Assembly (NCBI GenBank): GCA_947626285.1
Contig: CANQRR010000012.1
Location: forward strand, 1-64,000
Source: an uncultured Lachnospiraceae bacterium
Lineage (GTDB): Bacteria; Bacillota; Clostridia; Lachnospirales; Lachnospiraceae
Reading direction: 5' to 3'
Length of the DNA stretch: 64,000 nucleotides
Under the pieces are notes generated by a model. It did no database searches and was not told the origin of the DNA. It saw only the letters and a list, made by a program, of their open reading frames with translations. Positions 9,173-17,889 of the stretch are shown one piece after another; within the stretch, counting starts at the first letter, position 1, and the number at the start of each line of letters is the position of its first letter. A program made the position numbers and the translations under genes.

Positions 9173-10366
9173 TCAGTCTTCCAGATTCTGACACAGGGTG
9201 ATTACCAGCACGTCGTCCACGGACGGGTTTCTGACAAAGTAGTCTGTTGTCTCAACCCTTCGATAGATTCCATCGTCCCCTCTCTGGCGCGTAATGATGC
9301 GAACCCACTTCTCCCCGCGTCCATACGCATCCAACAGATTGCTGATGCTGAACGTATCCCGGAAAAGCTGCTGATCCTCCGGCGCCATCGTCGACGCTCC
9401 ATGCTCGATCAACTCCGAAAACACGCCGGTAGACGGGCAGGACTGGCTTGTGAAATTCTCGTAGGCCATCATATAGAAACTGTTCCTTGTCAAATTCGAA
9501 AAAATCACCAGCGGATAGCGGATAAAAACCGCATCCATCAGCAGCTGCAGCGCGCTCGAAGGCGGCTGGATCACAAGGATGTCCTCCGGCTCCTCCAGAG
9601 CCTTACGCTTCTCACAGACCTTCCAGAACTCCTCCTCCGGCATCGGTTTCGCGAACAGAAACCCCTGGATGACCTTGCAGCCGCAGGTGCGCAGGAAGCC
9701 AAGCTGTTCCCTCGTCTCCACACCCTCCGCCACCGTCGTCAGCTTCAGACGATGCGCAAAGGTAAAGATGCTTTCGAGCACAATGCGCTCTTTCTCGTCC
9801 TCACAGTTCCTGCTCAGCAGAGATTTATCGATCTTGAGCGTGTCCATCGCAATGTCCTTCACAAAGCTCAGTGTAGAAAGTCCACTTCCGAAATCGTCCA
9901 GCGCCACGGGAAAGCCGGCGTCCCGCGCTCCCCGGACGAGATCCGCGATCCGCTCCCCATGATCCACCAGCGCGGACTCTGTGATCTCGACAACCAGAAG
10001 GCTGTGCTTCACCCCATATTCATCCACCGTCGCGCAGAGCCTTTGTACAAAATCCGTCTCCTCTACATGCCAGCGAGAGAAATTGACCGAGATCGGGAAC
10101 TGCCGTATCCCCTGCTCGCCTTGCCTGCGCAGGAGCGCGCACGCCTGCCTGCAGATATGCCAGTCAAGCTCCGTGATCGCGCTTGACTCCTCCAGCACCG
10201 GAACGAATTCTCCCGGTGAAACCAGCGCACCGTCCGGCTTCACCCAGCGCGCCAGCGCTTCCGCGCCCCTCAGCTTGTTCGTCAGCGCGTCATACTGCGG
10301 CTGATAGTACGCTCTTATCTCCCCCTCATTGATCGCATTCAGAATCTCCGGAACCGTATACGCCAT
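9173..10366 (-). CDS. EAL-domain cyclic-di-GMP phosphodiesterase with C-terminal sensor-like region
   Basis: YQPQYDALTNKLRGAEALARW, SVNFSRWH, LVVEITESALVDH, LDDFGSGLSTLSFVKD, KIDKSLL, VAEGVET. Confidence 0.92.
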   Translation of the reverse strand: MAYTVPEILNAINEGEIRAYYQPQYDALTNKLRGAEALARWVKPDGALVSPGEFVPVLEESSAITELDWHICRQACALLRRQGEQGIRQFPISVNFSRWHVEETDFVQRLCATVDEYGVKHSLLVVEITESALVDHGERIADLVRGARDAGFPVALDDFGSGLSTLSFVKDIAMDTLKIDKSLLSRNCEDEKERIVLESIFTFAHRLKLTTVAEGVETREQLGFLRTCGCKVIQGFLFAKPMPEEEFWKVCEKRKALEEPEDILVIQPPSSALQLLMDAVFIRYPLVIFSNLTRNSFYMMAYENFTSQSCPSTGVFSELIEHGASTMAPEDQQLFRDTFSISNLLDAYGRGEKWVRIITRQRGDDGIYRRVETTDYFVRNPSVDDVLVITLCQNLED

Positions 10367-10486
10367 AAAACACCATCCCCCAATATCGTCTTGTCCTCTG
10401 TGCAGAGTACGCACATTTGCATTATTGTATCAGAAAAAAGAGGGGGCTACAAGAAAAAATCCTGTTTAATTCACTAAGTATACCGG

Positions 10487-10645
10487 ACGCCCTCACAGGG
10501 ATTGGTCAATGCCACGGCAAACTCAGCTCTCGCACGAGTGCAGACACGCAACGGTGCATAAGCTCGCTAGCGCTTGCTAAGCACCGGCGGCTGCACACGG
10601 TTTGCCTTTGGCATTGCCAATCACCTGCACGGGCTGTTCTGAACG
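10487..10645 (+). repeat. Dispersed structured repeat family A, copy 1
   Basis: Similar to the reverse complement of about 14860..15010. Long stem 10507-10522 (CAATGCCACGGCAAAC) with 10600-10616 (GTTTGCCTTTGGCATTG). Confidence 0.7.
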
Positions 10646-10699
10646 AAAGCTCAAAAATAGGACTGGCGTGAACCACATAAGTATGATAGAATGGACTTT

Positions 10700-10715
10700 A
10701 ATGCGTCAACGCATT
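10700..10715. promoter_or_regulatory. Palindromic operator-like site upstream of the ydiB-like/TRAP operon
   Basis: AATGCGT-CA-ACGCATT, 7-bp perfect arms, 80 bp before the ATG. Confidence 0.4.
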
Positions 10716-10795
10716 TATGTGATAAAGAATCGAACAGAGGAATGCGGCGGCGCAAGTACATATTTCAGAAAGAAGAACTGAAAGGATGAACTGTC

Positions 10796-11674
10796 ATGAG
10801 TGAACGAATCACAGGACATACGGAGCTGCTGACTTTGATGGCGTACCCGATCCGGCATTCGCAGTCCCCGGCCATGCACAACGAGGCGGCCGCCTATCTG
10901 GGGCTCGACTACGCCTACCTCTGCTTCGACGTCGACCAGAGCAATCTTAAGGAGGCGATCGCGGCGATGCGCGCGCTGAAGGTTCGCGGGGGAAACCTCT
11001 CGATGCCGAACAAGATCGCAGTCATCCCCTATCTCGACAAGCTCTCGGAACAGGCGCAGATGTGCGGGGCCGTTAACACGATCGTCAACGACGACGGTGT
11101 GCTGACCGGGCACATCACCGATGGAATCGGCTACATGCGCTCCCTGAAGGACAACGGCGTCGATGTGATCGGCAAAAAGATCACGATCGTCGGCTGCGGC
11201 GGTGCCGGAAAGGCGATGATGGTGCAGGCCGCGCTCGACGGCGTGGCGGAGCTGTCCGTCTTCAACCGCCGCGACGAATTTCATCAGCGCGGCATCGACA
11301 CCGTCGAGATGCTGAACGACAAGACAGACTGCAAAGCCAGCTTCTACGATCTCGAGGACCTGGATCGTCTGAAGGCGGAGATTGCTGACAGCGTGCTGCT
11401 CGCCAACGCGACGAGCCTCGGCATGAAGCCGCAGGAGGGGTTGACGTACATACCAGACGCGAGCTTTTTCCGCCCGAATCTGATCGTGACCGACGCGATC
11501 TACGCCCCGGAGGAGACCGAGCTTTTGCGCATGGCGCGCGAGGCCGGCTGCCGCACGATGAACGGCCGCGGCATGATGCTCTTCCAGGGCGCGGCGTCCT
11601 TCAAGCTCTGGACCGGTCAGGACATGCCGATCGAACACATGAAGGAAGTGCTGGGAATCCATTATGATCTGTGA
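10796..11674 (+). CDS. Quinate/shikimate dehydrogenase, AroE/YdiB family
   Basis: MAYPIRHSQSPAMHN, NLSMPNK (YdiB-like variant), GAVNTIVNDDG, GCGGAGKAM. Confidence 0.9.
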   Translation: MSERITGHTELLTLMAYPIRHSQSPAMHNEAAAYLGLDYAYLCFDVDQSNLKEAIAAMRALKVRGGNLSMPNKIAVIPYLDKLSEQAQMCGAVNTIVNDDGVLTGHITDGIGYMRSLKDNGVDVIGKKITIVGCGGAGKAMMVQAALDGVAELSVFNRRDEFHQRGIDTVEMLNDKTDCKASFYDLEDLDRLKAEIADSVLLANATSLGMKPQEGLTYIPDASFFRPNLIVTDAIYAPEETELLRMAREAGCRTMNGRGMMLFQGAASFKLWTGQDMPIEHMKEVLGIHYDL

Positions 11675-11784
11675 CCTGAAAAATGGTCTTTGGTTTCGCA
11701 GGAGAGGCACATTAGAATATGGTCTGTCCATTTGTGTGAATCCCTAGCGCTGTATTAAATAAAGAAAAAAAGGAGAATAAGTGT

Positions 11785-12273
11785 ATGAAATTTCTGAAAT
11801 GGCTCGACGACAACCTGGAGGAAACGATCCTGATCCTCCTGCTGATCTGCATGGTCGTCATCATGGGAATGCAGATCGTGGCGCGCTACGCGCTCAACAC
11901 TTCGCTGAGCTGGTCGGAGGAGCTGACCCAGTACCTCTTTGTCTGGTCGGTGTTCTTAAGCATCAGCTACTGCGTGAAAAAACGTATATCGATCAAAATC
12001 GAACAATTCCTGAATATCCTGCCCAAGAAAGGGCAGACCGGGCTGCGCCTGTTGCGTCATACGCTGGTGTTTATCTTCTGCCTGATCATGATTCCGTACT
12101 GCGTGACCTATGTGCGCCAGGCCATAGACCTGCAGGCGACCAGCGCCGCTTTGCACATCCCGATGTATTTCATCCAGTCGGCACCGCTTGTCGGTTTCCT
12201 GCTGCTGACCGTGCGCGTCTTCCAGGCGTGGCTGCGCGAGGCGAAAAATATGTTCGGAGGTAAGAAGTCATGA
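11785..12273 (+). CDS. dctQ: TRAP transporter small permease (DctQ)
   Basis: Four-TM small protein with ARYALNTSLSWSEELTQYLFVW, typical of DctQ; followed by dctM. Confidence 0.9.
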   Translation: MKFLKWLDDNLEETILILLLICMVVIMGMQIVARYALNTSLSWSEELTQYLFVWSVFLSISYCVKKRISIKIEQFLNILPKKGQTGLRLLRHTLVFIFCLIMIPYCVTYVRQAIDLQATSAALHIPMYFIQSAPLVGFLLLTVRVFQAWLREAKNMFGGKKS

Positions 12274-13556
12274 CCTTATTTATTATGATCATTTTTGTGG
12301 TTCTGCTGCTTCTGGCCGTCCCGGTCGGACTGTCGGTCGGCATCGCCAGCATGATGCCAAGCCTCCTGTCGGACTCTTTCACCGTCAGCGGCGTCTACAT
12401 CCTGCGCTCGGCGCTCGGAGGCGTGAACTCCTATCCGCTGCTCGCGATCCCGATGTTCGTGCTCTCGGGCATCATCATGTCAAAGGGCGGCGTGTCGAAG
12501 AAGCTCTTTGAAGTGTTCAGCTACTTTGTCGGCAGGCACACCGCAGGCATTCCCTGCGCCGTCGTCATCACCTGCCTGTTCTTCGGCGCGATCTCCGGAT
12601 CGGCCCCGGCGACCGTCGCGGCCGTCGGCAGCATGACGATCCCGCTGATGCTGGACATGGGCTACGACAAGAAATTCAGCGTGGCGCTCGTCGCCGTGGC
12701 GGGCGGCTTGGGCGTCATCATTCCGCCGAGCATTCCGTTCATCCTGTACGCGCAGGCGACCGGCGCATCCGTCAGCGACATGTTCATCGCAGGCATTATT
12801 CCCGGCATCCTGATCGCCGTCATCCTGATGGGCTACGCGTACTATCACTGCAAAAAGCACGGCGAGGATAAGGAAAAGATCGAGGCGATCGTCGGCGAGC
12901 TTCACAGCCGTGGTTTCCGTAAGGTCTTCTTCTCCAGCTTCTTCGCGCTGCTGACTCCGGTGATCATTCTGGGCTGCATCTACTCCGGAGTGACTTCCCC
13001 GACCGAGGCCGCCGTGATCGCGGTCTTCTACTCGCTGATTATCAGCGTATTCGTATATAAGACGCTGAAACCGCACGATCTCTGGGGCGTGCTGCGCGAG
13101 GCGGTGCGAACCTTCTGTCCGATCCTGTTCATCCTCGCGGCGTCCGTCGCGTTCTCGCGCATCCTGACGCTGATGCACGTGCCGCAGACCGTTTCTGCCT
13201 GGATGACCAGTGCGTTCACGACGCGCTTCACCATTCTGCTCGTCATCAACCTGCTTCTGCTGATCGTCGGCATGGTCATGGACACCAGTCCGGCCATCCT
13301 GATCCTCGCGCCGATCCTGATGCCGATCGTCGCCTCCTACGGTGTGGACGCGGTACACTTCGGCATCCTCATGGTCGTCAACCTGGCGATTGGTTTCGTC
13401 ACGCCGCCGATCGGCGTCAATCTCTTCGTGGCGAGTTCAATGTCCAAGGTACCGGTCATGGAGATCGCGAAAAAGGCGCTCCCGATGATCATTCTGTTTC
13501 TGATCGCCCAGCTGCTGATCACGTACATTCCGCAGATCAGCCTGGCGCTGGTATAA
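12270..13556 (+). CDS. dctM: TRAP transporter large permease (DctM)
   Basis: 428-aa polytopic protein; FFGAISGSAPATVAAVG, GGLGVIIPPSIPFILYA, LNVNLAIGFVTPPIGVNLFVAS-like block. Confidence 0.93.
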   Translation: MTLFIMIIFVVLLLLAVPVGLSVGIASMMPSLLSDSFTVSGVYILRSALGGVNSYPLLAIPMFVLSGIIMSKGGVSKKLFEVFSYFVGRHTAGIPCAVVITCLFFGAISGSAPATVAAVGSMTIPLMLDMGYDKKFSVALVAVAGGLGVIIPPSIPFILYAQATGASVSDMFIAGIIPGILIAVILMGYAYYHCKKHGEDKEKIEAIVGELHSRGFRKVFFSSFFALLTPVIILGCIYSGVTSPTEAAVIAVFYSLIISVFVYKTLKPHDLWGVLREAVRTFCPILFILAASVAFSRILTLMHVPQTVSAWMTSAFTTRFTILLVINLLLLIVGMVMDTSPAILILAPILMPIVASYGVDAVHFGILMVVNLAIGFVTPPIGVNLFVASSMSKVPVMEIAKKALPMIILFLIAQLLITYIPQISLALV

Positions 13557-13568
13557 GGGGGTGGGGAT

Positions 13569-14588
13569 ATGAAGATGGTGAAAAGAAGAGCTCTCCTGCT
13601 CGCCGTACTCGCTGCCGGTATGATGCTGCTCGGCGGTTGTCAGGAAAAGGGACAGACCTACGCCTGGGTGTTGGCGACCGCCAGCCCGGAGGACACCGTG
13701 ACCCAGCTCTACGCGAAGAAATTCGCGGAGGAGGTGAACCGACTCTCGAACGGCGAGATGAGCGTCGAAGTCTACGCGAACAGCTCCCTTGGAGGCGACA
13801 CTGAGCTTCTCGAGAGCGTGATGTGCGGTGATATTCCATTCGTCGTGCAGAACACGGCCCCGCAGGTCAGTTACCTACCGCGCCTGTGCCTCTTTGACCT
13901 GCCCTGCGTCTTCAGCGACATCACTGAACTGCATGAGGTGTTGGACAACGAGGCGTTCATGGAGAAAGTGCGCGCGATCTACGCGGAGAAGGGCATCGAC
14001 CTGCTCGGCATGAGCGATCAGAACTTCCGCGTCATGACCTCAAATGTCAACATCGAGGATCTCTCCGATTTCTCGGGCGTCAAGATCCGCACGATGGAGA
14101 ATTCCTACCACATGGCCTTCTGGAACGCGATCGGCGCGAACCCGACCCCAATGGCCTTCTCCGAAGTCTACATCGGTCTCCAGCAGAACACGATTGACGC
14201 GCAGGAGAACCCGTACGAGGTCGTCGTCTCAAACAAATTTTACGAGCAGCAGGACTACGTCGTACAGACGAACCACCTGCCGCACCTGCTGACGCTGATC
14301 ACGAATCAGGACTTCATGGCCGGTCTCTCCGAGGAACAGCAATCCATCATCCGCGAAGCCGCCGCGACCGCCGGGGACTATTCCCGCGAGCAGGCGCTTG
14401 AGCGCGCCAACGACCGCATCGCGATCTGCGAGGAGGGTGGCGCAAAGATCGTGGAGCTCTCTGATGAGCTGCGCGCCCAGATGCGCGAAGCTTCGGATCA
14501 GCTGTACGAACAGATTCGGCAGGCCGTCGGGGACGACGAATTGTACGAGATGTATGTAGGCGACGCGGCTTCAGATACATCTGAATGA
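13569..14588 (+). CDS. dctP: TRAP transporter substrate-binding protein (DctP)
   Basis: Lipobox LLGGCQEKG; FAEEVNRLSNGEMSVEVYANSSLGGDTELLESV; ENSYHMAFWNAIGANPTPMAFSEVYIGLQQNTIDAQENP. Confidence 0.93.
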   Translation: MKMVKRRALLLAVLAAGMMLLGGCQEKGQTYAWVLATASPEDTVTQLYAKKFAEEVNRLSNGEMSVEVYANSSLGGDTELLESVMCGDIPFVVQNTAPQVSYLPRLCLFDLPCVFSDITELHEVLDNEAFMEKVRAIYAEKGIDLLGMSDQNFRVMTSNVNIEDLSDFSGVKIRTMENSYHMAFWNAIGANPTPMAFSEVYIGLQQNTIDAQENPYEVVVSNKFYEQQDYVVQTNHLPHLLTLITNQDFMAGLSEEQQSIIREAAATAGDYSREQALERANDRIAICEEGGAKIVELSDELRAQMREASDQLYEQIRQAVGDDELYEMYVGDAASDTSE

Positions 14589-14670
14589 TTGCGGATTTTC
14601 CGATTTCCTATTGAGTTCCCGGCAAATATCATATATACTCGTGTTTAGTGAACTTCGTATGTTGTATCCG

Positions 14671-14801
14671 GACAGAACCGCACGGTACCCTTCCTGGGAA
14701 CTTTCCCGGCAAAACTGTAGATACATGTTGGGAAGCGGAAAACTTTCTTTTTTCAGTTTGTGCCGGAAAAGCCCCGGAAATCCCTGCGGTTCCTGTCTAC
14801 G
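14671..14801 (+). repeat. Dispersed structured repeat family B, copy 1
   Basis: GACAGAACCGCACGGTACCCTTCCTGGGAACTTTCCCGGCAAAACTGTAGATAC...CAGTTTGTGCCGGAAAAGCCCCGGAAATCCCTGCGGTTCCTGTCTACG; near-identical in reverse complement at 37074..37204. Confidence 0.85.
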
Positions 14802-14859
14802 GCTGCAGTACACGATACACTGCCTTCCGCCATAAGTAGTGCATTTCAAGCAGAAATGG

Positions 14860-15010
14860 ACAGCCCGTGCAGTGGGTTGCAATGCCTAAGGTAAACCGTA
14901 GAGGTCCGCCGGTACTTAGCGAATGCGCAGCATGAGCTTAGTTCCGCTGCGTGACCGTAACGAACGGAAGTGCGTTTACCGTGGCATTGACAATCCCTGC
15001 AAGGGCGTTC
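14860..15010 (-). repeat. Dispersed structured repeat family A, copy 2
   Basis: Stem 14880-14896 (CAATGCCTAAGGTAAAC) with 14974-14989 (GTTTACCGTGGCATTG); homologous to 10487..10645. Confidence 0.7.
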
Positions 15011-15047
15011 GGTGAAGTTCACTAAACACGAAGAAAGGAAGTACGAT

Positions 15048-17459
15048 ATGAAATACGGATATTTTGACGACGCAAATCGCGAGTATGTCATCGACCGCCC
15101 GGATACCCCGGCGCCGTGGGCGAACTACCTCGGCTCTCCGGAGTACGGCGCAATCATCTCCAACAACGCGGGCGGCTACAGCTTTGCCAAATCCGGCGCG
15201 AACGGCCGCATTCTGCGCTATGTGTTCAACAATTTCGACCAGCCCGGACGCTATATCTACCTCCGGGACGACGACAGCAAAGATTTCTGGTCCGCCTCCT
15301 GGCAGCCGGTCGGAAAAGATCTGGCGCAGTACAAGAGCGAATGTCGCCACGGCATGGGTTACACCCGCATGATCGCGGACTACAGCGGGATCCACTCCGA
15401 AGCGCTCTACCACGTGCCGCTCGGCAAGACTTATGAGGTGTGGGCGCTCACGGTGAAGAACGACTCCGACCGCCCGCGCAGCCTCACGCTGACCGGATAC
15501 GCGGAGTTCACCAACCACAGCAATTACGAGCAGGATCTCGTAAACCTGCAGTACTCGCTGTTCATCACCCGCACGATGTTCAAAGACAATTTCATCCTGC
15601 AGCAGATCCACGGCAACCTGGCGGAGTCTCTCGGCGACGAGCGCGCGGAGGGCGACAATATCATGGAGCGCTTCTTCGGCCTTGCCGGAGCGCCGGTCTC
15701 CTCCTACTGCGGAGACAAAGAGCTCTTCCTCGGCCGCTACCACGGTTACGGGGATCCGCAGGGCGTCATCGCAGGCGGCCTCGGGAACGCGGACAGCTAC
15801 AATGAAAACTCCTGCGGCGGACTCTCCTGCAAGCTCACGCTCTCTCCGGGCGAGTCGAAGACGGTCGCTTTCCTGCTCGGGGCAAAGACCGCGTCCGAAG
15901 CGGCGTCGATCCTGAGCGCGTACGCGGACCCGGCCGGGACGGCTGAGAGGGAATTGTCTGAGCTGAAAGCGGACTGGTACGCGAAGATGGACCATCTGAA
16001 GATCCATACGCCAAGTCCGGAGTTCAACACAATGATCAACACCTGGAACGCGTACAACTGCTTTATGACCTTCATCTGGTCGCGCGCGGCCTCTCTCATC
16101 TACTGCGGCCTGCGCAACGGTTTCGGCTATCGCGACACCGTACAGGACATCCAAGGCATCATCCACCTCGAGCCGGAGATGGCTGCGAAACAGATCCGTT
16201 TCATGCTCTCCGCCCAGGTGGACAACGGCGGCGGTCTTCCGCTCGTGAAATACACGCACAATCCGGGACATGAGGACACGCCGGACGACGCCTCCTACGT
16301 GAAGGAGACCGGACATCCGGCTTACCGCGCGGACGACGCGCTCTGGCTTTTCCCGACCGTCTACAAATATATCGCGGAATCCGGAAATCTCGCGTTTCTC
16401 GACGAAGTCATCCCCTTCGCGAACCGCGACGAGGGAACCGTCTACGAGCATCTGAAGCGCGCGCTGAAGTTCTCCTTCGACCATCTCGGAACGCACGGAA
16501 TGCCGGCGGGGCTGCACGCGGACTGGAACGACTGCCTGCGCCTCGGCGCGAACGGGGAGTCAACCTTCGTGGCGATGCAGTTCTATTACGCGATGACGAT
16601 CCTCAAACTCTTTGCCGCGCATAAAAATGACAGTGAATACATTGCCTTCCTCGACGGAAAGCAAAAAGAGCTCGGCGAAAAACTTCAGAATCTCTGCTGG
16701 GACAAAGACCGCTTCATCCGCGGCTTCATGGAGGACGGCACGCGCATCGGCGATTCCTCCGACCCGGAGGCAAACATGTGGCTGAATCCGCAGAGCTGGT
16801 CCGTCATCAGCGGCCTGGCCACGCCGGAGCAGGCGGACCAGGCTCTGGAAAAAGTCCATGAGCGTCTGAACACGCCTTACGGCGCGATCATCATGGATCC
16901 GCCTTACCATGTGCATTCGTTCGACGGCGCGCTCATGGTGATCTTCAATCAGGGCGTCAAGGAGAACGCCGGCATCTTCTCGCAGACGCAGGGCTGGCTG
17001 ATCCTCGCGGAGGCGCTGCGCGGACACGGCGAGCGCGCGTTTGAATACTTCATGGAGAACGCCCCGGCCGCGATGAACGACCGCGCGGAGATCCGCCATC
17101 TGGAGCCGTACTGCTACGGGCAGTTTACGGAGGGCAAGCACAGCGAACATCCGGGCCGCTCGCACGTCCACTGGCTGACCGGCACCGCATCGACCGTCAT
17201 GGTCGGCTGCGTCGAGGGCATCCTGGGTCTTCGCCCGGACCTCGACGGACTGCGCCTGGCTCCGTCCATCCCAAAGAGCTGGAAGCAGTTCGAGATGGAG
17301 AAGGACTTCCGCGGCAAACACCTTCATATCCGCGTCGAGAACCCGGACGGCAGAGAATCCGGCTATACACGTTTGACCCTGAACGGGCAGGAGCTTCCGG
17401 AGAACTATATCCCGGCGGATCTGCTGCAGGCAGAGAACGAGATCATGCTGGTACTATAG
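15048..17459 (+). CDS. GH94 family glycoside phosphorylase (cellobiose/chitobiose phosphorylase-like)
   Basis: MKYGYFDDANREYVIDRPDTPAPWANYLGS, GFGYRDTVQD, DWNDCL, TGTASTVM. RBS AGAAAGGAAG favours ATG 15048 over 15012. Confidence 0.92.
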   Translation: MKYGYFDDANREYVIDRPDTPAPWANYLGSPEYGAIISNNAGGYSFAKSGANGRILRYVFNNFDQPGRYIYLRDDDSKDFWSASWQPVGKDLAQYKSECRHGMGYTRMIADYSGIHSEALYHVPLGKTYEVWALTVKNDSDRPRSLTLTGYAEFTNHSNYEQDLVNLQYSLFITRTMFKDNFILQQIHGNLAESLGDERAEGDNIMERFFGLAGAPVSSYCGDKELFLGRYHGYGDPQGVIAGGLGNADSYNENSCGGLSCKLTLSPGESKTVAFLLGAKTASEAASILSAYADPAGTAERELSELKADWYAKMDHLKIHTPSPEFNTMINTWNAYNCFMTFIWSRAASLIYCGLRNGFGYRDTVQDIQGIIHLEPEMAAKQIRFMLSAQVDNGGGLPLVKYTHNPGHEDTPDDASYVKETGHPAYRADDALWLFPTVYKYIAESGNLAFLDEVIPFANRDEGTVYEHLKRALKFSFDHLGTHGMPAGLHADWNDCLRLGANGESTFVAMQFYYAMTILKLFAAHKNDSEYIAFLDGKQKELGEKLQNLCWDKDRFIRGFMEDGTRIGDSSDPEANMWLNPQSWSVISGLATPEQADQALEKVHERLNTPYGAIIMDPPYHVHSFDGALMVIFNQGVKENAGIFSQTQGWLILAEALRGHGERAFEYFMENAPAAMNDRAEIRHLEPYCYGQFTEGKHSEHPGRSHVHWLTGTASTVMVGCVEGILGLRPDLDGLRLAPSIPKSWKQFEMEKDFRGKHLHIRVENPDGRESGYTRLTLNGQELPENYIPADLLQAENEIMLVL

Positions 17460-17526
17460 ATCCGTGTTTAGCGCGTAAACAATGAGCCGTGCAAATAATT
17501 ATGTTTTATATGCTATTGATACTCTT

Positions 17527-17560
17527 AAAAAGACCGCTGCAGATTCGCAACGGTCTTTTC
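17527..17560. terminator. Bidirectional rho-independent terminator
   Basis: AAAAAGACCG...CGGTCTTTT stem after GH94. Confidence 0.8.
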
Positions 17561-17645
17561 GTAATTGTCCCGTGATCCGGGTTATGCTTTTGTCTTGTGC
17601 ATGACTCCTTTTCAGTATTCTGCCACGTCAGCAACAGGATCCTCC

Positions 17646-17783
17646 TCAATGACAATGCCCTCCGCAGTGCTTGCAGTCGCCGCCGCACTGCAGGGATTTG
17701 CCCGCCTTCTTATCTTTCACCATGCTGCGGACCGCGAGCCCGACAGCCGCCAGAACCACCACAAGTACGATCGCGGTTCCCAT
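17646..17783 (-). CDS. FeoB-associated Cys-rich membrane protein
   Basis: MGTAIVLVVVLAAVGLAVRSMVKDKKAGKSLQCGGDCKHCGGHCH: TM helix plus CxxxCxxCxxxC tail, just downstream of feoB. Confidence 0.85.
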   Translation of the reverse strand: MGTAIVLVVVLAAVGLAVRSMVKDKKAGKSLQCGGDCKHCGGHCH

Positions 17784-17889
17784 AAGCACGCCTCCTTTTC
17801 ATGCGCCATGCGCCTAATCTCACTTTTGTTGCAGCGTTCTCCGCCCGGCATGCAAATCTGCACCGTTCGAATTCCACCTTCTGCCTCTT

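Larger units (their letters stand above)
14640..15030. repeat. Composite intergenic element bounded by a 17-bp perfect inverted repeat
   Basis: CGTGTTTAGTGAACTTC (14640-14656) and GAAGTTCACTAAACACG (15014-15030) bracket one copy of repeat family B and one of family A. Confidence 0.7.

Noticed and set aside
10417-10671. 84-aa ORF downstream of the EAL gene
   Set aside because: Lies within structured repeat family A; no RBS or protein-like composition.
14571-14882. ORFs with shared peptide QEPQGFPGLFRHKLKK...YLQFCRESSQEGYRAV here and at 36734..37216
   Set aside because: The shared peptide arises from translating repeat family B; the DNA forms strong hairpins and there is no start/RBS context, so it is treated as noncoding.
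14976-16517. 513-aa minus-strand ORF opposite GH94
   Set aside because: Antisense shadow of a confident GH94 gene.
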